A DNA stretch of 64,000 bases from Phaeotremella fagi (Eukaryota; Basidiomycota; Tremellomycetes; Tremellales; Phaeotremellaceae). Shown here piece after piece: positions 1 through 12,588 of the stretch (positions are counted from its first letter, which is position 1; each line of letters begins with the position of its first letter). A model generated the notes under the pieces. That model did not search any database. It saw only the letters and a list, made by a program, of their open reading frames with translations, and had not been told where the DNA came from. The DNA is taken from assembly GCA_001599715.1 (NCBI GenBank), contig BCHU01000002.1:620001-684000 (forward strand). Direction: 5' to 3'. Made by a program: the position numbers and the translations under genes.

Positions 1-1245
1 CCACCCTTAAAAACCAGTACAGCCTATCTCCAAAACCTCGCTGCCTCAGGCGAAATAACAAAACTACTGAATGAACACGGTGCAATCTTGTTTCGTGGTT
101 TCGGCCATGCTTCCGCTGAAACTTTCTCGAAATTGATTAAAGCTGTTGAGGAGGGACGGGGATCTAGACCTTTTGAACAGATTGGACTGGCTGGGAAGAG
201 GAATTTATTGGCTGAAGAGGTTTTTACGGCTAATGAGGGTCCTCCTGATAGACGGTTTTATCAGCATAACGAGGTTGGTGATAGATAATTCTTTTGCGGA
301 GGCTGGTTGAAAGCTGATCGTGTCAAGTACGCTCGGTATACCCATTTCCCATCAAACATTCATTTCTACTGTCAAACTCCTGCTACCAAGGGTGAGATTG
401 GTTCTATCGTTTAGTACTTGGCGTTTACTGAATTTGTATCAGGTGGAGAAACACCTTTAGCGAACAGTCTAGAAGTCTTTGAACTTATCAAAGCCGAAAT
501 TCCAGAGTTCATCGAGGAACTATCAAAAAGAGGTTTAACCATGAGACAGGTATATCGAGCACCTGGGAATGAAGGGAAAGTGAGTGATCACTTCATTAAA
601 ACCCGAATTTTATTATACTGATCATCTACGCAGGGTAACGAATTCACTTGGGAAGGACCAGATTCATTCGGACAAGAAATCCTACCTGGTGACGATGCTG
701 TTACTAAGAGACAGAAAGCTGAGAAACAGGCTAGAAGGTTGACAGATGATTTCCAATGGTTAGAGGATGGAAGTTTGGAGGTTACTCAACATGTTCCAGG
801 TAAGTCTTTTATTGTGGGACATGGGAATCATGATCTAAATCGTGGATACCAGCTTTCCGACGATTGAAATTCAACAATTTGCCTTCATGGTTCAACGGTC
901 TAGCTGGACGTCATGGGACGACAAGAGATGTCGGTGCGTTAGATTCAAAAGGTAACATTGGTAAAGATGGGATGACATGTAAGTCTCTATCTTGTCAACA
1001 TTTGTTGCTAACATTTATTAGATTTACCATCACGTTATGATGATGGTACAATGATCCCTCGTGAATATCTCGATAAGATGCTTGAAATCATCTCGAAAGC
1101 CGAGGTGGAATTAACATGGGAAGCTGGAGATTTGGTTTTAGTGAATAACTATAGGACTTCACATGGTAGATGTCCTTGGACTGAGGGTGATCGAAAGATT
1201 TTAGTTAGTATGTGGGAAACTGGAGAGGGGACGAATCCTTATTAA
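1..1245 (+). CDS. TauD/TfdA-type Fe(II)/2-oxoglutarate dioxygenase (5' partial)
   Basis: The reading frame is open at base 1, so the N-terminus lies outside the window. Exons join across short introns (for example after QHNE near 270, resuming at YARYTHFPSN near 330). The joined protein has the TauD-like core: GAILFRGFG, then QHNE (probable iron-binding His and acid), then GGETPLANS. It ends with LVNNYRTSHGRCPW and RKILVSMWE, where the distal His and the Arg that binds 2-oxoglutarate are expected. The family oxidises small substrates using 2-oxoglutarate and O2. Fungal members are often annotated as clavaminate-synthase-like or TfdA-like, and the substrate cannot be read from the sequence. 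The stop codon is at 1243-1245. Confidence 0.85.
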
Positions 1246-1652
1246 GTCGAGATGCATATTTTGCAAAGGGACTGATGTGCCACGGGCATCTGAAAGCCAC
1301 AGGACGGTATATACGATGGTACGATGGTAGATCGTTTCATTTGAGAACGCTTGATAATCTTGCATGCATAGCATTTGTCAATGGTGGACGGCATCAGTGG
1401 ATATATGACCGAGGGGATAGACGGGGTAAGATGAAAAGGATTTGATGCGTACGATTACCAACACATTTGGCCGTTTTTTGATAACCAAGTATCATTAAAT
1501 CGATGGTACGAGATTTGATCGTCATATAAATTAAACGCGACAACCTTTGTTTGACTTTTCTTTCTTTCACATTTTCACTCTTTACATTGTCATTATTCTA
1601 AATAGATATCATCTATTTACATTCGAGCTAACCATTAAACCCCCTCGTCATC
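1246..1652. other. Intergenic: 3' end of dioxygenase and ERG24 promoter/5' UTR
   Basis: This 407-bp gap holds no convincing coding sequence. Its right half becomes pyrimidine-rich (TTTGACTTTTCTTTCTTTCAC near 1550) just before the ERG24 start, as is common in fungal promoters and leaders. I see no repeat or RNA gene. Confidence 0.5.
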
Positions 1653-3469
1653 ATGACCAAAGCATCATCATCTGAAGATGGAACAACGACCACCACAATA
1701 ACAGCGACCGCGCATCTCGATCTCCCAGTCCACCCAACACCACTAACCTACGACCAACTGAATCCCAAATCCACAGCCCACGAATTCTTCGGTCCAATAG
1801 GTACAGCCGGTGTCACCTTCGTCGCACCTTTCGTAGCCTATTTCCTGTTCTATTCGTGTAACGAATCAACAGGTTGTCCACCAATCAATAAACACGATTG
1901 GAGAAAGGTTTATGATAATTGGAATGATTGGCCAAGTACTAGTGGTCAGTTATGGGATTGGAACGCTTTCTATGTCTATCTAGCTTGGTATGGGTATACC
2001 GTTCTTTGTTGGATCGTTTTACCTGGCGAAAAAGTTAGTGGTAATTTACTACGCGATGGGACGAGAAAAGTTTACAAGATGAATGGTATGTTTTTGCATC
2101 TACGAATGTACTTTTTGTGTCTTTTTCTGACTCAGACTCCCCTTTGACAGGCTTCTACACTCATCTCCTTACTCTTGGTCTTATCGCTGGTGTCTTACTC
2201 CAACCCGGTGGAATTGAATTATTCACCTACTTCTACGACCATTGGGTTCCCCTTCTTTCAGCCTCATTAGCCATGGCAACAGCACAAGCCTTTTGGGTTT
2301 ACTCCTACAGTTTCTTCTCAAAAGAACTTCTAGCTCTAGGCGGTAACTCTGGTTATTTCATTTATGATGTGAGTCGAACTGATCGTTGTAAGGTCCGTTT
2401 TATTGATTATGCTATCAGTTCTTCCTCGGCCGTCCCCTCAACCCAACTTTCCCCGGTTTCCCTTCATTCGATATCAAGACTTTCAACGAAGTTAGACCCG
2501 GTATGATCCTTTGGACCGTCCTAAACATCTCCAGCGCTTGTGAACAATACGTTCGATTCGGTACGATCACCGATAGTATGTGGTTAGTCTTAATCGCTCA
2601 ATTCTGGTATACCACCGATTGTCTCATTTCAGAGGTATGTCAGGTCGTGCTTTCTCAACGACATAAGTCTGATTTCGTGTTTTAGAGCTCAATCCTTAAT
2701 CAAATGGATATCACGACAGACGGTTTCGGATTCATGCTCTCCTTCGGTGATCTCACATTCGTCCCATTCACTTACTCGATCCAAGCCCATTATTTGGCCT
2801 ATCATCCTGTCAACTTGGGTCCTGTAGCTTCAGCGGCCATCGTTGCTCTCAAATTGACCGGTCTTTATATCTTCAGAGTCGCTAACAACGAGAAGAATGA
2901 GTTCAGGAAAGGTAACAACCCAAAGAGTTAGTTTTGCTCTGAAGTACGACAGTGAGACTAAACTGACCTGATGTTAGATTTGAGTTTCATGCAAACAGAA
3001 CGTGGAACTAAATTGTTGACTTCTGGTTGGTGGGGTAGATCTCGTCATCCTGTAAGCAGACATGATCTTACTTGAACACTTGATTCGCTCGTTATACTAA
3101 TAAATAATTCTCAGAACTACTTCGGTGATTGGCTCATGGCGTAAGTCAGCGAAACGCTACAAAGAGGTTCATACTGATCCAAACAAACAGTCTTTCATGG
3201 TGTTTACCAACTGGCTTTGGTTCACCAATCAATTACTTCTATATCGCTTATTTCGTCGTTCTCCTCCTTCATAGACAGTTGAGAGATGATGAAGCTTGTA
3301 AAGCCAAGTATGGAAAGGATTGGGATAAGGTGTGTACTGTTTTTTCTGGATCTCCTCGGACTAATCGGTTTGGAATAGTACTGCGAATTGGTACCTTACA
3401 AGATCATTCCTTATGTCGTAAGTCTTTCCTGGTATTGAAGAATATATATTGACTCGTATATAGTATTAG
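1653..3469 (+). CDS. ERG24: Delta(14)-sterol reductase (C-14 sterol reductase)
   Basis: This polytopic ER membrane enzyme reduces the C14-C15 double bond after lanosterol demethylation in ergosterol synthesis, using NADPH. The start ATG at 1653 follows a pyrimidine-rich leader. Spliced exons give family signatures in order: TAHEFFGPIG, LQPGGIELFTYFYDHWVPLL, FFLGRPLNPTF, FNEVRPGMILW, a hydrophobic core, then RSRHPNYFGDWLMALSWCLP and LLHRQLRDDEACKAKYGKDW. The final intron (3418-3463) splices to leave one Tyr codon and a stop, giving the classical C-terminus YKIIPYVY. Without that splice the frame would run on. The related ERG4 reductase is less likely because of the tail and the FNEVRPG block. 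ERG24 is the target of morpholine fungicides. Confidence 0.93.
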
Positions 3470-3746
3470 ACATTTGCGTGTGATGTAGAATGTTGGAAGT
3501 GGGGAAGGTGCAGAAGATGTGCACAGAGGAAGCAATCATGAACGAGTGAGAAGAGCAGTGGAAGAATCTTGGCGATACTTTATTTTATTTCCAGTTTATA
3601 TTAGTTCTACAATGATACCAAGCCATATGCAGATATTCGATCGAAACGTGTTTCAACAACCAGTATTGCAACAAAATGAATAGATCAAGTGAATCCATCA
3701 AAACATCATATATGAACGTACAAACCCAAAGCAATCACCGTACACT

Positions 3747-4716
3747 CTAGTATTCGGCAGCTGGAGCTTCCTCTGCGACTGGAGCTTGTTGAGGGATAGG
3801 TTGAACTGGTGGGTCTTTGTGTTCTGAACGGATTTCGATGGCGGCTTCTGGTTTTGGCCTGGAATTTGGGTTAGTCACTGATGAAGTTGTTAAAACGATG
3901 AAACTCACTCGACAAGGGTGACGTTGTCTGGGAGAGGTTTGGATGGTCCTTGTCTTCCTTCTGGGTCGTAGTTTTTCATGCTAACAATTGATTAGTATCC
4001 GGGAGCGACTGATTGATACTCTGTAACTCACATCTTAACCTTGATACCGAGAACACCTTGACGGAGGAGAACGTGACGAACAGCGTAATCAACGAAATCA
4101 CGAGCTGGTTGACCGGAATGGATCATGAATCCATCGGTGAATTTCATTGATTTGGCACGGGCAGCACGGAGTTTACCGGAGACGACAACTTCACAACCTT
4201 TAGCACCTGATTCCATAACGAATCTGAGGACACCGTAACAGGCTCTAAACGATTGAATCAGTAACGATCTACAATTTTATTTTTCCATGGAAAGGTTGAC
4301 CCACCTTCTCATAGCAAGACCACCAAGTAATTTGTATCTCAAAGATTCAGCTTGGGCAACAGCGCTCAAACCTCTGTATTGAACCTTCTCAGCGTAAAGT
4401 TCAAGAGAACCTTCTGGGAATTTGAAACGTTTCTCAACGAGAGCTTTCAATTCACGGATTCTACGTCCTTTGTCACCGAGAACATCTTGGGTGTGGGTGG
4501 CACGAATGATGATTTCGGTACGGGCGTGGGTGACACGAACTTCACATCCAGAGTATCCTTCCTCAGCGAGTTCACGGGTGAAGAATTCACCGAGTTCGGC
4601 GCTGGTAAAGAGAGGGTTAGTTTTGAATTTTATCATTTTTTCATCTTGGTGACATACGAGAAAACACCGTCTGCGATAAACTTTCTCTTTTTTGAGATTT
4701 GGGCGGAAGTTGACAT
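3747..4716 (-). CDS. RPS3: 40S ribosomal protein uS3 (S3)
   Basis: This is a structural protein of the small ribosomal subunit at the mRNA entry channel, with an N-terminal KH domain. The start at 4716 gives [19 protein letters not shown], the canonical N-terminus. An intron follows and the next exon begins [20 protein letters not shown]. The KH region includes [15 protein letters not shown], and the C-terminal half contains [11 protein letters not shown] followed by an acidic, Ala/Pro-rich tail ending AEEAPAAEY. At least three introns are visible. It converges tail-to-tail with ERG24 (277-bp gap) and diverges from KEI1. Length is about 240 residues, normal for the family. Confidence 0.97.
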
Positions 4717-5491
4717 CTTCTGTTGGGGTTGGGTGTTTAGGTAAAGTCGTGTTCAGAGTATTTGTTGTGATGCAGATGATATCCAAGAAAGGGGTAGAAT
4801 TAAATTGTATCCAGAGAAATAATCCAGGAAATGTGAAAGATCGATCGATGATTTGATAGGTTATCCAATAGTTGAATTGACGATAGATGGTTGAGTGAAA
4901 TGAGTGATAAGAGAACCTAACATCAGTTTTCTATACCACAATGATCCCAATTGATCTACTATACTTACGGTTTATGGATGATTTTTTTGATAAAAGAGAA
5001 AGAGTCAGTTAAAGATGGGATCCTACCTCACACCATACCACTGCATCTGGACGGAATCAATTTCAAGTTTCTTTTCAATTTGTTCGAAAATTGCCACTCC
5101 ATGTTAAGAGTATATTGCCGCAAAAGGGATATAACACCGTGCGCGCCTTCCAGCTTTGCTTGTTGTGTGAGGTCTCACTCCGCGCCTAAGAATGACGTAA
5201 GGCATGGCTGCGTCCGTAGTCAAAAGGTTAAAATGAACTAAACGTTTGCTCTCAAGGTGAACGTACGAGGACAACAACAGCAGCAACAGTTACAACGACA
5301 ACGACAAACTACAACTAGCTAACACAACTCAACTCAGCACCGCCTCGTCATAAGTTAATCTCACTTTGACCTTCAACCTGTGCAAGGAGATTAGATAAGA
5401 TAAGGTTAGATTAGATCAGAACATCTGGGAGGAGAGACTGGGTCATAATCTCAATTTCAGAAGATAATTCATCTCAACACACCGCAGAAGG
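4717..5491. promoter_or_regulatory. Divergent RPS3 / KEI1 intergenic region
   Basis: This 775-bp stretch separates two divergently transcribed genes and should hold both promoters and 5' UTRs. It contains a CAA/CAG-rich simple stretch (about 5270-5335) and repeated AGATTAGAT/GATAAG blocks near 5390-5415. Short open frames here have no recognisable product. No specific factor site can be named with confidence. Confidence 0.5.
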
Positions 5492-6483
5492 ATGGGATTC
5501 TTACGGCGGTTAAAGAGGCCTAACGCTGTATTCGGTTCTTTTCTCGGTTTACTGGATATAAAACTTGGTTCGGAGATTATACTTTTGTTTGGGGTAGGTT
5601 TACAATCGTATACCGCACACAACATACTAACCATTGCCTCGCCCTACAGCTCATTAACAAAGTAGCTGGCCTGTACGGTTTAATAACAGTTTTTATCGGT
5701 GGTTCTTTCTTACAACTCGCTTTCTATGGTTATTCCGTCGCAACCTTGTTAGCTTATTTATGGGCATTGAAAATTGTAAAATCCGTAAGTGAAAGATCTT
5801 TGGGTAGGAATACCAAACCTAACACTCTTACAGGAAGCAGCTAAACCAACACTCTTCGTCTCCCATCTCTATCTCCTAGATCACGTAATCCTCTCGTTAG
5901 CGCATTACTTATTCTTCGAACATTATTGGTATCAAACACCCCATGATGGACGAAGAATCGCTAATTCAAAAGCTCAACTTGATTTGATTGATTTAGCAGC
6001 GAGTCGAGGTGAGATCATCGCACCGGGTGGTGCAGATCAGGCTGCCATTGATGAATTGAGAGTTGCGCTTGCTGGTGAAATCTGGAATCAGGAGAAAGGA
6101 TTTGCCGTGGGTGTATTGTTTGCTGGGTGGTTATTGAAGGTATGTGAATTCATTCTACCTACATTGTTAAATGCTTATACATTTGCAATTAGGTTTACTT
6201 CATTTTCGTACTTTACTCATACGCTGCTCATTTACGTTCATCAACCTATCATTCTCTACCATTAACATCAAGAGCTAGCGCCACCCAAATCGTGCATCCG
6301 ACGACTGAAGCTGATCTAATAGCTGAATTGGAACATGAAGGTTTAGAGCCGGGGGCAGCGAACGGTCAAGTTGGAAATGGGAAGAATATTGTGGGGAAGA
6401 AGAATAGGTTCAGACCTAGATCTGGATCTTCATCTTCGTCGTCGTCTTCGTCGTCTGGATCAGATGATTTCAATTGGGAATAG
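5492..6483 (+). CDS. KEI1: Inositol phosphorylceramide synthase regulatory subunit Kei1
   Basis: Kei1 is the Golgi partner of Aur1 that makes inositol phosphorylceramide. Spliced exons give MGFLRRLKRPNAVFGSFLGL, then a membrane region with EIILLFGLINKVAGLYGLIT, matching the yeast Kei1 pattern (EIVLG-LNK-GAYG). A second hydrophobic block is LLAYLWALKIVKS, and a late segment KVYFIFVLYSYAAHL resembles the final conserved helix. Introns lie at about 5594-5649, 5786-5833 and 6139-6192. The C-terminus is hydrophilic with a run of about ten serines (DNA 6423-6456), probably cytosolic. The assignment rests on pattern recall, not a search. The start ATG at 5492 is the first in frame. Confidence 0.8.
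6423..6456 (+). repeat. Poly-serine (TCN) tract in KEI1
   Basis: A run of TCT/TCA/TCG codons encodes consecutive serines near the Kei1 C-terminus. The mixed codons make it a less slippery tract than a pure triplet repeat. Confidence 0.8.
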
Positions 6484-6668
6484 TTATTTTTATTTACGTT
6501 TGACATTTATAATGATATCTTGGTTTGTTATGTATGCACTTTCTGAAATGTATACCAGTAACCGAACCTTCTGCCACAACGTGGTTACTACACATTTTTG
6601 CCGCACTAAATCATCTTGGTTTAACTTTTATTTCAACAACAACAATAACCACAATCACCATATCAAAC

Positions 6669-7751
6669 ATGTCATTCAGAGCTATCAGAACACTATCAAA
6701 ATCAGTCCCATCCCTGCGTAACGGTCTCTTCCAACAAAAGGCCGTTTCCAGGATAATTCCATCCATCCCATCCCCAATCCAAAGACTGCAAGTCACACCA
6801 TTCAGCACAACCCCAATCCGACTAGGAAGCGGTGAATGTGAGTGATATCCGATATGCATGAGAGTGGCTGGCCGAATTGACATCTCTCTAGTTGACGGCG
6901 ACTTGGTAGCCGCATTGACCGCTGAACATTCATACGAAGTCGAAGCAGCTTCAGCGTTGAATGATCAAGAACCTGATTTCCTCGAACGATTCCGATCAGC
7001 TGGGATCTGGGAAATCCAAGATAAACCTTTAACGGATGATGTGGTTCTACTAAGAAAATTCGGTAACGAGACGTAAGCTCCATTTAAATACTCTTTAATC
7101 CATTTACCTAACGAAAAAAATACCCAGTCTCACCTTAACATTCCAAGTTTCCGATATTGAGAACCAAGATTCACTCCCTCTAGAAACGTTAGACGAAGCT
7201 GGTAACCCAATAGAAAACCCCGAAGATCCAGAAGCAGCTATTGAACCAGTCTACATAACTTGTTCTCTATCGATCACTAAACAATCAGCACCTGGTTCAT
7301 TGGCTTTCGATCTCGAAGCTGGTGAAACTGGTTTCGCGGTAACTAACGTAGCTATCTTTGAAGGTGATCTGGTCAATCTTAAAGGTGCTGAGGGTGATTG
7401 GGAAAGACGTAGTAGATATATGGGTCCTCGTGAGTTTTTCGATTTTTTGAGTTTGATGGTGTTTGTTAATGTAGGATCAGAATTCGATCATTTGGACCCA
7501 GCTGTTCAGGAGGCTTTCAACGCTTTCCTTACTGAACGTGGGATCGATGAGGGTTTGGGTAAGTCACTGATTAAGTCTTGCTTTGAATCTCTGACCATGT
7601 GTATAGCTCAATTCATCTGTCAATTCTCTGAACACAAGGAACAAAAAGTAAGCTAATCTGATTTCAACTGTTACATGACATTGGCTTAAGCAGTTGATTC
7701 TAGGATTATGTCATCTGGTTAAACGCAGTCAAAGGTTTCGTCGAAGCTTGA
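6669..7751 (+). CDS. MAM33: Mitochondrial acidic matrix protein, p32/gC1qR family
   Basis: The ATG at 6669 opens a basic, Ser/Arg-rich N-terminus (MSFRAIRTLSKSVPSLRNG) typical of a mitochondrial targeting sequence, ending near STTPIRLGSGE. The mature region follows: LVAALTAEHSYEVE, DFLERFRSAGIWEIQDK, LTFQVSDIENQ, FDHLDPAVQEAFNAFLTERG and the diagnostic end QFICQFSEHKEQKDYVIWLN with a short tail KGFVEA. This is the doughnut-shaped trimeric p32 family, which in fungi supports mitochondrial translation and respiration. There are at least five introns, and the first splice (after GSGE, about 6840-6890) removes an in-frame interruption. Length is about 280 residues, as expected. Confidence 0.92.
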
Positions 7752-7944
7752 ACAGTATCAAAAGGGAAAATAACGAAGTAAATAGACATGATGAATTGAA
7801 CGATCACTTTTCATATGGACCCAACACACCCGACATCAAAAGTCTTTTTGCATTCAATACAAGAAAACTCCAAGGTGAAAATATGAACCAGTCAAATCAT
7901 CATCCCCAATCCTGTGAATCGATTATCAAAATCTGGCCCTCCAC

Positions 7945-9451
7945 TTAAAGTCTAGATCGTTTCTTCCTAGCATCAATCTTGATCCGTTCAGCTTGTCTAG
8001 CCTTGAATCGCTTCGTGGCGTCCACGTCTAATGAACGTTTCCCTCGTCGACAGGTTGGGGTTTTGTTCAGTGCTGCTGATGATGCCGAGGACGAAGTTGT
8101 TGGTTTGATAGAGGATACTGACGTAGTTGGTGTAGAGATTTGGTTGCTTGGACTGGTAACACTGGGAGTGGGAGTTGTTGATGATCCAGCCCACAGATCT
8201 GTTTGCGCACCGTTCTGGAATCCGTAATCTCCGTTGTCTGACAGAAATTGTCAGTCATTCAGTAAGGAATTAGGAAATCCATTGTATTAGTGAGGCAACT
8301 CACAGAATGGTGGATCGTAATTATCCTGTGGATTGTTGTTACGTTCCTTTTGATTCCAATAGCTAAAATGGTGCAAGTCAGTATCATGGGAAATTGACTA
8401 TGTGTAAAAGTAACTTACTGTGGCTGTTTGGCGCCGATAGTACAATTGCTGGTATCTGTTGGATAATGACATTTATTTGCGGTTTTGGCTGATATTTCGA
8501 ATCAACACCTGTTCTATTGTCGAGCTTGGATAGGACTTACGAGTAGTAGTCAAAGGTACGGTAGAAGTAGCACCGGTAATATTACATCTATAACCCAAAT
8601 GATACATCTCTTCCCCACCGTAATCACTCGCATGAACCCATCCCCAAATACAATGGCAACCGCCCTCTGGACAGGCAGGCATGTCGGCTGGAATTTGGAA
8701 ATCGACGTGTTTGAGATAAGGACATGTGTAGTTTATCGAGATGACTGAAAACGATTCTGGAACTAGTTTGGTCACGTCTGATTCGTAGGAGATGGCTATG
8801 CCGCATCCTTTGACATCTTTTAGTTGGTCGACGGGCGTACCGACTAGGTCAGATGTGTGTAACAAGCCGTTTGTGTAGCAGCTATATGTTCGTTAGTTGG
8901 TTGTAAACATCATGGATGGAGGTGATTTTGACTTACCCATATTCATGTTGACCGGCTGTGTCCGGGAACCCATAATCCGTTAGAGCTTTGTTACATGCCA
9001 CTTGACCGTGATAAGTACCTCCAGCAGGTAAATTCATAAACACTCCAGGTGCAGGGGGCTACGAAAAGATGTTCAGTGAAAGTTACCCAAAAGAACAAAA
9101 TTCCAAGAATTTCGATCGGTAAGGTGGACGAGTATTTTTTTACCCCGGCACCAATCGAAAATGGGAGGGAAAGTACTCTTTTGAGAATCATATAGAAACT
9201 TACCTTGTTGATATAATTGTGGAACCACCAAGAGGAGAATGGTAATTGGAATAAAGGATTTACAGGGTCTTGTTCATTAGGATCGTCGTTCCAGCTACGA
9301 ACAACACGTTGTACAGTCAGAATATGGATCTTCATTGTTAAGACATCTAGTCATGACCTCACCCGTACATCCCAGGATCCCATAGTGCAATATGAGCACT
9401 AACGATTGGGACCAGTGCAGAAAGAAGTAGAGTTGATTTAAGAGAGACCAT
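7945..9451 (-). CDS. Secreted copper monooxygenase, AA14-like LPMO
   Basis: The start at 9451 encodes a signal peptide (MVSLKSTLLLSALVPIVSA), and cleavage would expose His1 of HIALWDPGMYG, as in lytic polysaccharide monooxygenases, where His1 binds copper. Further exons give WNDDPNEQDPVNPLFQLPF, SSWWFHNYINK (probable second copper His), PPAPGVFMNLPAGG and a Cys-rich region with CPEGGCHCIWGWVHASDYGG. This block order resembles AA14 enzymes, which attack xylan on cellulose. The C-terminal part is a Ser/Thr-rich linker followed by a basic tail (RRGKRS...RKKRSRL) with no GPI signal. Seven or so exons are visible. Family assignment is from motif memory; another AA family is possible. Confidence 0.65.
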
Positions 9452-10012
9452 GGTGGGTTGAGAGAAAGGAATAAACTTGTAGAAGGGTTTTGAGTTGAAT
9501 GAAGTTGTGAAAGAGAGTAATGGAAATGAGTGTGGATACGAATTGTCCTGCAAGTCGAAGTCGAATTTATAGATAAGTGAAGAATGGAATACAAAGAGCA
9601 AGAGTAGAAAAGATAAGGAGGATAGATAATACGACCTGTCGTATGTTTGTAAAACAAAAAGCGAACCGGCGCTATGACAAAAAAGATCAAACAGGAGAAG
9701 ATGAAACGAAACCAAGAAAAGGGCGCGTTGCTGATTATTAAGTTGAATGAAGAAAAAAGGATCGACCGGATAAATCTTACCGATTCCAAATCTCAGTGTA
9801 CCTCATGACACTCCCTGTTCTACTTCAATTAAACCCAAAGTACCAGTTCAGCCTTTGAGTTCTGGTCAAACTACGTAAGTTCCAAGAATCAAGGGGGACG
9901 GACGCGACTAATCGCGTCACAGGGACTTAGTTTGCCACTTGCGACTGGTGCCACTTACCCCTGATAGATCTCTTGGCATTCAGATAGTAGGAATACATAA
10001 GAATCGTACATC
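9452..10012. promoter_or_regulatory. Promoter region of the AA14-like gene
   Basis: This 561-bp gap lies between the stop of the ITFG1-like gene and the start of the LPMO-like gene, both on the minus strand. The coding strand near the start is pyrimidine-rich. Open frames here (for example about 9460-9789, minus) are low-complexity and look non-coding. Confidence 0.45.
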
Positions 10013-12588
10013 TCAAAGAGCCTGGAAATTTATACTCAACAAACCCCTCTTCCTCTCCCTTTCATCCTCCAATTTCTCTTTAGCACCCAATCCCCAAACG
10101 ATCATCCAAAGTAAAATAACAGCTCCAACAACGGCTGCTCCAACTATCGTCACCCATTCCCCAGGGTTCAAATACAGTTCAGTCTTCCAATCTATCGTTC
10201 TACGTTTCGTCGAGTTCTCATCGGTCACAGGTGAAGGGGGTGTGATTAATAATTGAGAATTTGGGATCAAGGATTCTAGGATTGTGTAATGATTAGGGGG
10301 ATTTAGGGATGTACCGATGAATAAGTTCTGGAAACGAGACCGTCTTAGTCCTGAAATTTGGGTATGGGATACGCATGTTACTTACCTCGACGTAATTGTT
10401 GGTTCTACCAATCCCAATAAACGCATAAGGCGATTGAAGAGAATGATAAGATGTTTGAGGTAGTTGAGCCACCTCCGAAGCGACTCTTCGTCCAAGTGTA
10501 TCGAGAACAGTGAATTTATAACTCGCTCCTGAATAGCTAACACCGAGACAACCACTCTCGCAAGCTCCATTCAGAACTTTGAAAGGTAAGCAGATAAACT
10601 TCTGACAACTACCTGAAAAACTTACCAAGAGCTTTAATGAAAAAGGCATCATGGAAGAAGTTGTTCTGTATAATCGTGACCTTTTCGTTAGACTGCTCTC
10701 CAGTCCTCTGCACTAGAATGTCAAGAGATCCCTATTGACAAACGGGTTAGTCATTTGGGATTATATCGTCACCATATTACCCACGTCATCGTCAAGATCC
10801 AAAAAACTCGCTCCAACAGCATCCCAAATACTGTCCAAAGCATCCCAACTCTTCCCACCGCCAACTTTCAAACCCCTCTCGCCACCCCTCTCACAACCTC
10901 TCACACCAGACGAACAAGGCAAATTCTGTAAGATTTTAACTTGAGTGCCAGGTCTTCCTTCCGTTCCACCAAATATCCCAGAAGGTGGTGCAGCTGTTGT
11001 GTTGTATATTTCTATTAGTAGATCTGGGAAACCGTCTAGATCGTAATCTCCTGCTCTAAGGGGGAGGGGTATATTTGGTGTGTTGGGTACATGGAGAAGA
11101 AGAGATGGAGGCGGTGTGGATAGTGGGAATAATGTTGATAACGGGATTGAGGTGAAGTACTTTTTTGGTTAGATTTGTGAATAATGTCATCAAGACTTAC
11201 ATCGCTTGTGGATGAAAGGTCAAATTTAAATCCTTCATCTGCTGAACATAGTTCACCCCAACCACGACAGGTTTTCTGTCCGTTCTTATCAATTTTAGAG
11301 GCCTGGGTGGAACATGTTGGGATCTGGATATTATATGCAATGTTGATTGTGCAGTCGGACCCAGCCCCCGTCGACGAGGATTGACGATTACAAACGGGGA
11401 ACACTAGATCAATCGTTCCATCGCGATCTAAGGGGGTTAGTTGGTGGACATGTATTACTCTTTGACTCACTCATATCAGTAAACGTCAATGGTCCAGTGC
11501 CAGCAGGTAGATCGTAGGATTTACTGAATACGTAGCCAGCTTTTCCTCTGTTCAACCACATCTGTAACGTTTGCCGAGTACCAGAGGTGCAATGCAGTAC
11601 CAAATCTAAATTTGACATCAGCTTCGTTCAAGGTGTAACACTAGGTTCAACTGACCTGGGAGGCAGTCACCATCAATATCCACATATGCGGAGCTATGAG
11701 GGTTGCCCAATGTACAGCTTGGACCTCCAGGTTGAAACGGAGCATTTCGTCTGGGTCCAATTCAGCCTTTCATTCCAACGGGAGACATCACAATAATCCT
11801 GACAGTAAACTTACAAAACCGTTCCCGTACTCTCAATTTTCCAGGTCCGTAGAACACCATCTGGTGAAGAAGGATCGTTACCCAAAAGAGAAGGTCGGAG
11901 ACTACCGTCGAAATCGAATATTATTGGTTGGGAGGTTGATGGAGGTAGTTCCCAGACATCTTCGACTGCAACAGCATCGTCAGGGAAGTTTTAAGGAGAC
12001 GAGACGCTGAAAATGTGACTTACGGAAACCACCTACGTTACCTAACAAAATATGCATGCCGACTTGAACACCATCTTTACCACTCCACCACGATTCTTTG
12101 CTGTCGTCCTCATACATGAGAAGTAAGTCTAGTTGACCATCGTAATTGTAATCTCCTGGTACGATGTTCAAGATTGGTGTAGTCCAGGTACTAGTATGTA
12201 AGAGATTATATTTATATTGATCTACATTTTTATTAGCTGTACTGCTGGACTTTGTGATATGACCTACCTCGATTCCATTGATATATTTGAAGAGATTTAG
12301 AATCCTTAGATAAAGTAAATAGATCTGAACTGTTGTCAAGACTCAGTAAAGAAACGTGTAGCAACATCAGACAATAGATAATGAAAGAAACACCTCGACT
12401 TACTGCTGATCACCATTCCAATCTCCAACAGCGACTACCCTCCCATCAATTTCCAACCCCAAAGAACCGGCATTGATGAACGCTTCCGCTGTGAAACGTT
12501 TCTGTTTAAACGGCCATATAGCTTCAGTAGTCGATATGAAGAATGGAAATGCTAACGCCGATAGCGTGAGCTGTCTTAATAATCTCAT
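10013..12588 (-). CDS. FG-GAP repeat membrane protein, T-cell immunomodulatory protein (ITFG1/TIP) homologue
   Basis: The start at 12588 gives a signal peptide (MRLLRQLTLSALAFPFFIS) followed by WPFKQKRFTAEAF. A series of beta-propeller FG-GAP units follows, with calcium-loop-like acidic stretches: AVGDWNGDQQ, GDYNYDGQLDLLLMY, YVDIDGDCLPD, DRDGTIDLVFP and DLDGFPDLLIEIYN. A single transmembrane helix (VTIVGAAVVGAVILLWMIVW) sits near the end, with a short cytosolic tail stopping at 10013. This is the TIP/ITFG1 arrangement: large luminal or extracellular propeller, one TM segment, short tail. Many introns are present and not all boundaries were resolved. It diverges from PEX2. The fungal role is not established. 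Confidence 0.85.

Noticed and set aside
3480..3681. Possible extension of ERG24 past the last intron via an alternative acceptor
   Set aside because: The nearer acceptor yields the conserved C-terminus IIPYVY and a stop, as in the family. The longer frame has no family similarity.
4951..5241. 96-codon open frame upstream of KEI1
   Set aside because: It lies in the divergent promoter and shows no protein-like features.
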